This document shows, in pieces, positions 27,306 through 35,077 of a DNA stretch of 64,000 bases (positions are counted from its first letter, which is position 1; each line of letters opens with the position of its first letter). The notes under the pieces are model-generated. The model worked only from the letters and a program-made list of their open reading frames with translations, ran no database searches and was not told where the DNA came from. The stretch is from positions 1 to 64,000 of the forward strand of contig JAMFSJ010000035.1 in NCBI GenBank assembly GCA_026225255.1. Reading direction: 5' to 3'. Made by a program: the position numbers and the translations under genes. The DNA comes from Methylacidimicrobium fagopyrum. Its GTDB lineage: Bacteria > Verrucomicrobiota > Verrucomicrobiia > Limisphaerales > UBA11358.

Positions 27306-28001
27306 GTGATCACACTGCTCATTGCTACGCGTAACGCCCACAAGGTCGGAGAAATTCGCGCTATTCTCGGCAACGCCTTCCAATTTCTCACGCTCGATGA
27401 TTTTTCCGGCACGTCGAAAGTCATCGAAGACGCGGACACTTTTTCTGGCAACGCGACCAAGAAAGCCGTGGAACTGGCGAAGTGGCTGGCGGCGAACAAT
27501 TCAAAATTGAAAATTGAAAATTCAAAACCGGACTTCGTGCTCGCCGATGATTCGGGGTTGGAAGTGGACGCACTGAACGGCGCGCCGGGCGTTCATTCCG
27601 CGCGTTTTGCGGCGCTGGATCAAAATGAAAACTCACCCGACGTTGACAACAACGCCAAGCTCTTGCGGCTGCTGAAAAATATTCCCGCCGCGCAACGCAC
27701 CGCGCGTTTTCGCTGCGTCATCGCGCTCGTGCCGGTTGGTTTTCCGAAAACTGAAAATGCTTCACCGGTTTGTTACGCCGACGAATCGGAGCGGCAAGTG
27801 GAATTGTTCGACGGCACTTGCGAAGGAAAAATTCTTGCTGCACCGCACGGAGAAAATGGTTTTGGCTACGATCCGCTGTTTGTGCCGGACGGATTTGAAC
27901 AATCCTTTTCCGAACTCGGCGACAGCGTGAAAAATCAATTAAGCCATCGCGCGAAGGCTTTGGAAAAACTAAAACTGTTTTTAACCGCTAATCGGCACTG
28001 A
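27306..28001 (+). CDS. rdgB: Non-canonical purine NTP pyrophosphatase (RdgB/HAM1)
   Basis: 231 aa with a GTG start, slightly longer than usual (about 200). It shows LLIATRNAHKVGEIRAIL (substrate loop), VLADDSGLEVDALNGAPGVHSARFA (the core metal/phosphate motif) and GFGYDPLFVPDGF with SHRAKAL at the end. It clears dITP, XTP and related damaged nucleotides from the cytosolic pool. Residues 65-74 (NSKLKIENSK) come from an AT-rich direct repeat (27498-27527) placed in a surface loop before the DDSG motif, the same kind of insert as in thiE and the PLP decarboxylase. Confidence 0.96.
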   Translation: MITLLIATRNAHKVGEIRAILGNAFQFLTLDDFSGTSKVIEDADTFSGNATKKAVELAKWLAANNSKLKIENSKPDFVLADDSGLEVDALNGAPGVHSARFAALDQNENSPDVDNNAKLLRLLKNIPAAQRTARFRCVIALVPVGFPKTENASPVCYADESERQVELFDGTCEGKILAAPHGENGFGYDPLFVPDGFEQSFSELGDSVKNQLSHRAKALEKLKLFLTANRH

Positions 28002-28060
28002 TCTTCGCTAATTAGAAACTGGCGGGAAACCCAGCCCGGCGCCGTTTAGAAAACCCTCGT

Positions 28061-29758
28061 TCATTTCTTCAACCGGAAGAAAACGGATGTGTTCGTGGTC
28101 TGATTGGTGACGACGTTTTGATAGCCGTTCAGCGTAGAAAAATTTGTCACCGCCTGCCAGTTCACGAAGTTCGTGGCGGATTGCAGTTGATAGGCGGTCG
28201 CCCACGCGGGCCAACTGACACTATTATTCGGGCTGGTCCGAACCAGATTTATGGTTGGCGTCACGCTAACCGTGGCGATCACGGAGGCACTCGCACCGGG
28301 CAAACTTTGAATCGTGAGATAGACCGGATAATCACCCGAATTGGTGTAAGTGTGCGCGCCGCGAACTTCTTTTTGGCCGGATAGATTGGTGGTGATCACG
28401 CCGCTGGTGAGAATGTTATCGCCCCAATTAATGGTCGCTGTGAAATTGGTGGGCGAACTTTTCGACACGCCATTCGTAAACGTCGCCAAAAGTTGGTTCG
28501 TGAATAACGTCAATGTTTGCGCGGTGAAATTGGTGGCCACGGCGGCGATGGCGGTGTCGCCAAAAGTGAACGTGTAGATTTGTTCATCGTAGGTCTGGAA
28601 AGTTGAACTGGAACTGACATAGATGTCGAAACTCAATGAGCCGGCATAATTGGAATTGGGCACGGCAATCATTTGCAGGTGGTTCGTGGTGCTGGTGAAC
28701 GTGGAGTTCGTGCCGTTCACCGATGAATTGGCATCGGCATAACTGACATACCAGTAATTGGTGCTGCTATTGATGACCGTCGTAGTGACCGTGTTGGTCA
28801 ACGATTTATTGAGCGGGGCGACGAGATTGGTGACCGCGTTTGGATTGAGAAAAGGCGGATCGTTTTGCGTCTCCGTGACCGTCGTGGCCGTGAAAGTATT
28901 CGTCGTGCGTCCGCCCGCCCCATCGTCAGCCACGACGCTGATATTTCCCGCAACGCCAACTTTATTCGTTCCCGTGAGCGTGAGCACCGTGTCGAAATTA
29001 TCCGGCACGAACGACGCTTGCGTAATGATCACGTCGGCGAACGGACGGCTATTACCGTCGGCGGGCGTGTTGATAACGTTGGTCAACACATTGAAACCAC
29101 GCAGCAATTGGCCATACAACGTGTAACCGAAATCGAGAAACCGTTGCGATCCGACGGTGACAAAAAACTGCGAACCGTCCGTGTCTTTACCGGAATTCGC
29201 CAGCGCCAATTGGCCATTACCACTGAAGATCGCCGCTGAGTTAAATTCGTCGTCGTAACGGAAGCTCGGAGCGCCCGTGCCGTTCGTGCTGGGATCACCG
29301 CCTTGAATCACAAAGCCTGGAACCACGCGATGAAAAATCGTGTTAGAATTATAAAATCCGGAGTCCGAAAATCCTTGCATCACGTTCACCGTATGCGGCG
29401 CGAGGTCGCGGAACAGCATGAAAGTCAGGTCGCCGATATTCGTCACGGTGACGGTGCCACCGCGATAAGGAGTTTGGAATGCGCCGGGCGCGTTGGCGGG
29501 CGCAACTTGCACGACGGTCATTTTCCAAAACGGATTATTCGTGTGCACCGTGACCGTGATGGAATTGACGCTGCTCGTGGCGGTGAAGGTCAAAGGCCGT
29601 CCGTTCGGCGAACTGGCGGTGATGGGGATGATCAACGATTTACCAGCAGGAATACTCGCGGCACTGATCGGATCAATCTGCGGGGCGGCGCAAACGGGCA
29701 GCGTCAGCGACAAAAACGCCAGCGTGAGACAAAAGCCGGCAGCGCGAAAAAATTGCAT
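28061..29758 (-). CDS. Secreted cyclophilin-type peptidyl-prolyl isomerase with long C-terminal extension
   Basis: 565 aa from the ATG at 29758. Signal peptide: MQFFRAAGFCLTLAFLSLTLPVCA. A beta-rich domain (25-100) precedes the cyclophilin domain (about 105-245: FHRVVPGFVIQGGDP, GQLALANSGKDTDGSQFFVT, LDFGYTLYGQLLRG), with the catalytic Arg in FHR and Gln in SQFF. The next 300 residues are Thr/Asn/Ser-rich Ig-like or PKD-like repeats. It ends in a WxxxATAYQLQSATNFVNWQ...FFRLKK tail that is frequent on verrucomicrobial exported proteins (recollection). It should act outside the cytoplasm. It stands alone. Confidence 0.9.
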   Translation of the reverse strand: MQFFRAAGFCLTLAFLSLTLPVCAAPQIDPISAASIPAGKSLIIPITASSPNGRPLTFTATSSVNSITVTVHTNNPFWKMTVVQVAPANAPGAFQTPYRGGTVTVTNIGDLTFMLFRDLAPHTVNVMQGFSDSGFYNSNTIFHRVVPGFVIQGGDPSTNGTGAPSFRYDDEFNSAAIFSGNGQLALANSGKDTDGSQFFVTVGSQRFLDFGYTLYGQLLRGFNVLTNVINTPADGNSRPFADVIITQASFVPDNFDTVLTLTGTNKVGVAGNISVVADDGAGGRTTNTFTATTVTETQNDPPFLNPNAVTNLVAPLNKSLTNTVTTTVINSSTNYWYVSYADANSSVNGTNSTFTSTTNHLQMIAVPNSNYAGSLSFDIYVSSSSTFQTYDEQIYTFTFGDTAIAAVATNFTAQTLTLFTNQLLATFTNGVSKSSPTNFTATINWGDNILTSGVITTNLSGQKEVRGAHTYTNSGDYPVYLTIQSLPGASASVIATVSVTPTINLVRTSPNNSVSWPAWATAYQLQSATNFVNWQAVTNFSTLNGYQNVVTNQTTNTSVFFRLKK

Positions 29759-29884
29759 AGTGGAACAATATAAGTTCATTGGAAAATTTCAAGAGGTGGC
29801 GGTGCTTTCTCTGCCACATACGGAGACGGCCTGAAAGCTCGCGCCTGCATCACGCCTTATGCCACGTTGATAAAATTTAAGATG

Positions 29885-31867
29885 TTACCGAGTTGAGATG
29901 CGAACGAAGCCTTGCCGGGACGAGGCACCGAAGAGAGAAAAAGGCACGGATACCGTTTTTACGGTGCCATTGCCAATGAGGTTGGTAAAGGTCAGCCAAC
30001 TGCCGACGAGTAAGTTGGTTCGATATTGGACGGTGTGGGTGCGCGCGGCTTGGGAAAGAAATTGCAATTGAAAATTCGCCCCACCGGCAGGCAGGGCCAG
30101 CAAGCTAACCACGAGTGGTGGCGGGGCCAAGGCGTTAATTAAATTAGTGCCATTCATGGTGCCGAGGCCGGTGCAGAGATCATAGCCGTTGGTGGCGTAA
30201 AATAAATTCGGGCTGCGTGACCAAGTATTGTTGCCGGACGTGATATCGTAAAAACAGGCGGCCGTATTGGTCTGGGTCCCAAGAAGGTAGAGCGCAGGGT
30301 TGACAAAACCGACCGGGTTTTCGCCTCTGGCCGCCGCCTGTTGATTGACTAGAGCCATGAACCCGGCCCATAAAGGTGCGGCGGCACTCGTGCCGCCAAT
30401 ATCGAATAAAGACAGGCCATTACTTTCGATCACAAAAATGTCATCCGCGTTTGCTGCCACATCGGGAATATTTCGATAAGCAGCTGATCCACCGCGCAGT
30501 GCCAGGTTGCTGACATTTGTCTGCCAACTAGGAATCGTATAGTAACTACTGATGCCACCACAGCCGGCAAAGCCACTGCCCCAGTTCCAAACCACTTCCG
30601 ATGTCCGGGCGCCCGATCCGTTCAGTGTGAGGGTCGTCCCACCCACTTGGACAATGTAGGGATTGCTGCTGGGAGCCAAACCGAGGCTGGGGTTATCCAC
30701 TCCGTTTACCGAACTAGCTCCAGTCGTAAACGCGCCATCATCACCGGTGGCATTAAAAAAGGTTTGCCCGACGGCAGCCATACTTTGGAAAATCCCATCC
30801 GTGGTCGCGCTCGGCCCGGCGGCAAAACTCCAAGAACAACTCAGATTCAGCACATTACTGTTGGCTAACATGGCGTTTAGAATATCATTTTGAGTGGTCG
30901 CCCCCGTGTTGTAGGGGCTGATCTCGTAGGAAATAATTTTCGACAACCCAGGTGCCATGGCCATGGCCATTTCGATATCCAAGGCCACTTCACCTTCAGC
31001 ATCGCCGTCGTAGCTGGCCGGAGCCGGAGTGCCGTTATAGCCATCCAATAAGACCGCTTGCACGATTATGTTCGTCCGGCCATTGCCTGCCGCCACGGCA
31101 TACTTGTTAATATCGCCGGGATAATAACCTTCAAATTCTACCAGTCCAACGCTCTGCCCTGCGCCCGTCAACGTTGAACCGGGAGCGTAAGCATTGCGAA
31201 AATCGTTGCCAAATAAATTACCGGAACCACCGGGGGCAGTGCCGCCGACGTTGTTGATATTTGGCTTCACCCGATTCCTGACCAATAACGGGCGTGGCCG
31301 TGAAAAATTGCTCAGGCCTTCAATATCGGCAACGGGCAAAGCCGCGTCTACCGTCGGCTCCGTGTCAGGTGCAAAAAAATCACGCGCCTCGGTTGGATGT
31401 TGATACGTCCGTAACGTGATATGAAAAGCCTGTTCCACCGCCGCCGCCGAACCGATGACATCAAGCAGAAGTCGGTTGTCATGCGTCTTCACGATGGTCA
31501 GACCGTTGGTCTGGGCAAAGGCTTGGACCGCCGCGTAGTCCTCGGCCGTGGGACCAAATCGCGTGGTCAGTTCTTCACGCGTCAAAAATTGGCGGTAGTT
31601 TGAACTGGCTGGGTCGGACACCTGAGCGGCAAAATTTTCGAGTCCGGCCGGATCACGCAGCGAAACCCCAATCGCCAACCGCAGCTCATTGGTAGCTGCA
31701 TACCGGCCTTTGGCGGTCAAACCAGCCACGACCTTCGGCACATGATCGGATAATTCTTTAAAACTGGCGCCCAAAACTGAGGAGATTCCACAAACTAGAA
31801 TGACGGTAAGCCAACCGAAAATAAAAAGCCAATTACCCCTGGCCGGGTGGCGAGTCGTGGGGCTCAT
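29885..31867 (-). CDS. S53 family (sedolisin/kumamolisin) serine-carboxyl peptidase
   Basis: 660 aa from the ATG at 31867, next to a signal or membrane segment (GNWLFIFGWLTVILVCGISSVLGA); the upstream 58 codons are not convincing. A pro-kumamolisin activation domain spans about 35-170 (SNYRQFLTREELTTRFGP; RLLLDVIGSAAAVEQAFHITL). The peptidase domain has the Glu/Asp pair in GEVALDIEM, the oxyanion Asp in ATGDDGA and the nucleophile Ser in GGTSAAAPLWAG. A short beta-rich tail follows. It is an acid-active, secreted, self-processing endopeptidase by family knowledge. No partner gene adjoins. Confidence 0.93.
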   Translation of the reverse strand: MSPTTRHPARGNWLFIFGWLTVILVCGISSVLGASFKELSDHVPKVVAGLTAKGRYAATNELRLAIGVSLRDPAGLENFAAQVSDPASSNYRQFLTREELTTRFGPTAEDYAAVQAFAQTNGLTIVKTHDNRLLLDVIGSAAAVEQAFHITLRTYQHPTEARDFFAPDTEPTVDAALPVADIEGLSNFSRPRPLLVRNRVKPNINNVGGTAPGGSGNLFGNDFRNAYAPGSTLTGAGQSVGLVEFEGYYPGDINKYAVAAGNGRTNIIVQAVLLDGYNGTPAPASYDGDAEGEVALDIEMAMAMAPGLSKIISYEISPYNTGATTQNDILNAMLANSNVLNLSCSWSFAAGPSATTDGIFQSMAAVGQTFFNATGDDGAFTTGASSVNGVDNPSLGLAPSSNPYIVQVGGTTLTLNGSGARTSEVVWNWGSGFAGCGGISSYYTIPSWQTNVSNLALRGGSAAYRNIPDVAANADDIFVIESNGLSLFDIGGTSAAAPLWAGFMALVNQQAAARGENPVGFVNPALYLLGTQTNTAACFYDITSGNNTWSRSPNLFYATNGYDLCTGLGTMNGTNLINALAPPPLVVSLLALPAGGANFQLQFLSQAARTHTVQYRTNLLVGSWLTFTNLIGNGTVKTVSVPFSLFGASSRQGFVRISTR

Positions 31868-31928
31868 AATATTCACGCGGTGATAATCGGTTTCACTTGC
31901 CAATGGAGCGTCAGTTTTTTGCTCAAAA

Positions 31929-32786
31929 CTATTCCAGCAAGTCGCCGAGCTGAAGTTTCTTGCGCAATTTGCCGTTGTCAGCGCACATGGCGTAACGATA
32001 TTTGCCGGGCGCGACGGGGGCGAAAAATTCGCCGCCCGCACATTCTACGAGTAGACTACCGGCGGCGATGTCCCACAAATTGATGCGCCGTTCAACGTAG
32101 GCATCAAGACGTCCGCTGGCGACGTAAGCAAGCTCCAGCGCCGCGGAACCGAGGATGCGGATTTTTTTGACGCGGCGCGCGAGGCGGTTCACGTGCGGCA
32201 TACTTTTATCCAAATTTTCTTTCTTCTTGGAAAAACCGATAGCGATGACGGCATCGCGCAATTGCGAGCGGTCGCTGACGCAGATGACTTTGCCGTTCAA
32301 CTTCGCTTTGCCACCGCGAATGGCCGTCCACAATTCATCGGTGAACGGATCGTAAATCACGCCGATCAAAGATTCAAATTGGTGGGAAGAGACTCCGACG
32401 AGCCCTGAATTTTTACGTTTCGCGGTATTTAAGCTAGAACTCGACGGAGTCTCGCTCCACCGTTCCAACGCGATGGAAACGCAGGCGTGCGGAATGCCAA
32501 AAAAATAATTTACCGTGCCGTCAATCGGGTCCACGACCCAGCGATATTCGGCGTTCATGTCGCCGGAAATGCCTTCTTCGCCGAGCAACGGAATTTCCGG
32601 GAAGGCGACCCGCAACGTTTTTTCAATCAGCTTTTGGCAGCGCACATCGAGTTCCAATTTGATGTCATGCGCTTCGCTGGAATTGACGCGTTTAGGCTTG
32701 TGCCAGTTGGTGTGCATGACTTTTCCCGCCGCCCGCGCCGCGTGCACGGCAGCGGCCAAAGCGGCGGCGGTTGAAATAGGTTTCAT
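31929..32786 (-). CDS. Inositol monophosphatase family protein (SuhB-like) with a palindromic insertion
   Basis: 285 aa. Metal-binding motifs: EEGISGD and WVVDPIDGTVNYFFG, then the late LWDIAAGSLLVECAGG. The family dephosphorylates inositol-1-phosphate or related sugar phosphates such as PAP. The usual IALER...GVIYDPF stretch is split by about 28 residues (109-136, Ser/Asn-rich) encoded by an inverted repeat at 32381-32461. Catalytic motifs are untouched, so the enzyme may be active. The C-terminus is basic. A KefB-like antiporter gene lies 6 bp upstream on the same strand. Confidence 0.92.
   Translation of the reverse strand: MKPISTAAALAAAVHAARAAGKVMHTNWHKPKRVNSSEAHDIKLELDVRCQKLIEKTLRVAFPEIPLLGEEGISGDMNAEYRWVVDPIDGTVNYFFGIPHACVSIALERWSETPSSSSLNTAKRKNSGLVGVSSHQFESLIGVIYDPFTDELWTAIRGGKAKLNGKVICVSDRSQLRDAVIAIGFSKKKENLDKSMPHVNRLARRVKKIRILGSAALELAYVASGRLDAYVERRINLWDIAAGSLLVECAGGEFFAPVAPGKYRYAMCADNGKLRKKLQLGDLLE
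32381..32461. repeat. Palindromic element in frame inside the suhB-like gene
   Basis: 22-bp arms at 32381-32402 and 32440-32461 match at 18 positions (core GAGACTCCG.CGAG), around a 37-bp AT-rich centre. It encodes residues 109-136 without a stop. A related single arm lies between genes at 57393-57419. Confidence 0.8.
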
Positions 32787-32792
32787 AAAAAT

Positions 32793-34523
32793 TCAGTTCA
32801 CGACTTCGTTGCGCGCTTCGAGCTGCTCGGCCTGCGCGGCGCGCTTTTCTTGGAGCAGATTTTTCCCAGCCGCTTCGATGACGTGTAATAAATCGGCGGC
32901 TTCGAGCAAACGCGGCGCGCTGACATAGCTCGCACCCGCTTCGTAAAGCGCGGGAATATCGGAGAGCAATTCGGCATGCACGATGATTTTCGCCGTGGGA
33001 TTCAGCTCGCGTAATTGACGCAGCAATTTCAAATTATTCGCGCCCTTGAGAATTGTGTTCGGCAGCGAACAAATGATGATTTCGACCTGCGAAACCCCAG
33101 CGTGATGCAACAGGTCGCGTTGCGTGATGTCGCCGTAAGCCACCCGGACGCCGCGCTGACGCAGGCGTTCATTCACGAGTGGATTGAAATCCACCACGAT
33201 GATTTCCGAGATCAACGAGGGTTGTTCGCGCTGGATTTCGGCGATCAGCGAGCTGGCCGTCCACGAGAAACCGAGCAGACAGATACGTTTAGGCTGCTCG
33301 GCTTTCTTGGTAAAAAAAACCGTGTTGAGATCGTGCAAATGAAGTTTGTTCAACCACGGCGTGATTTTTTGCAGGAGAAAATTACTGCCCAGAATTCCAT
33401 AAGTGGAGCCGACCGCAAGAAACGCAAACGAAAAGGCGACGACGCCGATCGTGTGATCGGAAACATCCCCACTTTCCTTACCTAACGTCAACAGCACCAG
33501 GGAAAGCTCGCTCACCTGGCAAAGATTGATCGTGGGCAACAAGCCGACGCGATAACCTTGCTTCATCGAATAAAGCACCGGAAAAACCGTGGCAAACCGG
33601 CTGAGGATCAGGATCAGGCAAAAGAAGAACATCCACAAAATATAGCTCAAGGTCGGCACGGGAATCGCCATGCCCAGCGACACGAAAAAGAGCGTCACAA
33701 AAAAATCGCGCAGGCTCGTGACCCGCGCCGCCACATCGAGCGTGTAAGGAAAAGTAGAGATCATCACGCCCGCAAACAACGCGCCCATCGCGGGCGATAG
33801 TTTGAGATAATCCGCAAAACCGGCCATCGCAAAACACCACGCGAGCGCGCCGACGAGAACCATTTCCGGTAATCGCGCAACCATTTTAAAAACGGGCGGC
33901 AAAATATAACGGCTGGCGAGAAAGCCGGCGGACAACAGTAAAATAACGCAGCCAAAGGCGTGGACGAGCGGGTCAATGGCCGGATTTTTCAGATTCGGCT
34001 GGACGGCCAGAAATAAAATCGTGGCCACATCTTGCAACACCAGCACCCCGAGCGTGATGCGGCCGGCGAGCGTTTCTAATTCGCGTTTGTCGTAAAGAAT
34101 TTTGACGATGATGACCGTGCTGCTCATCGCCGCCGCGACGCCGAGATACAACGCTTCCAACCGGTTTGCCGCCGGGCCAATCAAACTAAAAATCAACCAG
34201 CCGATCAGGGTGCAACCGACGATTTGCGCCAGAGCCGTCAGCGTGATCACGCGGCCGGCGCTCAACATTTTTTTTAGGTCAATCTCCAGCCCGATCATGA
34301 ACAGCAGCAGCGAGAGACCGATTTCTGAAATAGTTTTGATGGATTCCGTGTTGGTGATCAGCGCGGAACCATTGTGGCCGAGGGGCAATCCGTGCGGGCC
34401 GATGATGTAGCCGGCAACGAGATAGGCGAGCAACAAGGGTTGACGAACAACCTGCGACACGACCGCCGTAATCCAAGCGGCAATGATGCAGATGGCAATA
34501 TCGGTGGCTAAGCCATGTTCCAT
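32793..34523 (-). CDS. Cation:proton antiporter, CPA2 type with RCK domain (KefB/YbaL-like)
   Basis: 576 aa. About twelve membrane helices span 5-385 (QPLLLAYLVAGYIIGPHGL; LLLFMIGLEIDLKKML; LSPAMGALFAGVMIS). A cytosolic RCK_N/TrkA-N Rossmann domain follows (about 410-540: ICLLGFSWTASSLIAEI, VVDFNPLVNERLRQRGVRVAYGDI). It exchanges K+ or Na+ for protons and may be gated by nucleotide at the RCK domain. The G-x-G motif there is degenerate (GFSWTA), so nucleotide binding is uncertain. It is probably co-transcribed with the downstream suhB-like gene (6 bp gap). Confidence 0.92.
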   Translation of the reverse strand: MEHGLATDIAICIIAAWITAVVSQVVRQPLLLAYLVAGYIIGPHGLPLGHNGSALITNTESIKTISEIGLSLLLFMIGLEIDLKKMLSAGRVITLTALAQIVGCTLIGWLIFSLIGPAANRLEALYLGVAAAMSSTVIIVKILYDKRELETLAGRITLGVLVLQDVATILFLAVQPNLKNPAIDPLVHAFGCVILLLSAGFLASRYILPPVFKMVARLPEMVLVGALAWCFAMAGFADYLKLSPAMGALFAGVMISTFPYTLDVAARVTSLRDFFVTLFFVSLGMAIPVPTLSYILWMFFFCLILILSRFATVFPVLYSMKQGYRVGLLPTINLCQVSELSLVLLTLGKESGDVSDHTIGVVAFSFAFLAVGSTYGILGSNFLLQKITPWLNKLHLHDLNTVFFTKKAEQPKRICLLGFSWTASSLIAEIQREQPSLISEIIVVDFNPLVNERLRQRGVRVAYGDITQRDLLHHAGVSQVEIIICSLPNTILKGANNLKLLRQLRELNPTAKIIVHAELLSDIPALYEAGASYVSAPRLLEAADLLHVIEAAGKNLLQEKRAAQAEQLEARNEVVN

Positions 34524-34650
34524 GCGGAAGAAAAACTAAACGAGTAGATGAATTAAGAAAGCAGGAAAGCAGGAAAAATACGTAAATATCTGATAGCCAA
34601 CATCTAACAAAACAATACCAACTTTATCCGACCGCGATTGAGGGCCACGA

Positions 34651-34968
34651 CTAAGCGCGCGCGGGCTTGTTTTTTTCCGCCGGAGATTGGAAATTATTCG
34701 AAATCAACGCCAGGCTGCACGGGCGACCATCGTCGGTTTTCATTTTGCCGACGGCGCGATCCCACTGCGTTTTGCCATCCACTTCGAACCGGTAAAAACA
34801 CCAGCCGGACGGCAATTTCAATTTGGCGATCCAATCATTGGCCTGCCGTTGCATCCGCACGCGTAAACGTTTGCGATTGGCAAACGCTTCCAGAACTACG
34901 GAGCGCGCCGCGCCCGATGCGGAAAGTTGAAATAACGTTTCGCCCGTGGCAAAATCAGTGCAATACAT
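34651..34968 (-). CDS. Small protein with isoamylase/AMPK-type glycogen-binding (E-set) fold
   Basis: 105 aa. It reads as a single early-set domain: SVVLEAFANRKRLRVRMQRQANDWIAKLKLPSGWCFYRFEVDGKTQWDRA. The pattern of strands ending in W..YRF.VDG matches CBM48/AMPK1 domains that bind alpha-glucan. There is no enzyme domain. The role could be binding glycogen or serving as a regulatory subunit. There is no signal peptide, and the neighbours point in the same direction but are about 110 bp away on each side. Assignment is by pattern only. Confidence 0.6.
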   Translation of the reverse strand: MYCTDFATGETLFQLSASGAARSVVLEAFANRKRLRVRMQRQANDWIAKLKLPSGWCFYRFEVDGKTQWDRAVGKMKTDDGRPCSLALISNNFQSPAEKNKPARA

Positions 34969-35077
34969 GCCCCCATTAAACCGGAAGCTCCGCGCGACCG
35001 CCTTCGGTTAATTGCTGAAATATGGCGGTAGATTGCGGTCGCGGTGCGAAATTTTCATGCCGCTCCCGTCAAAACTC

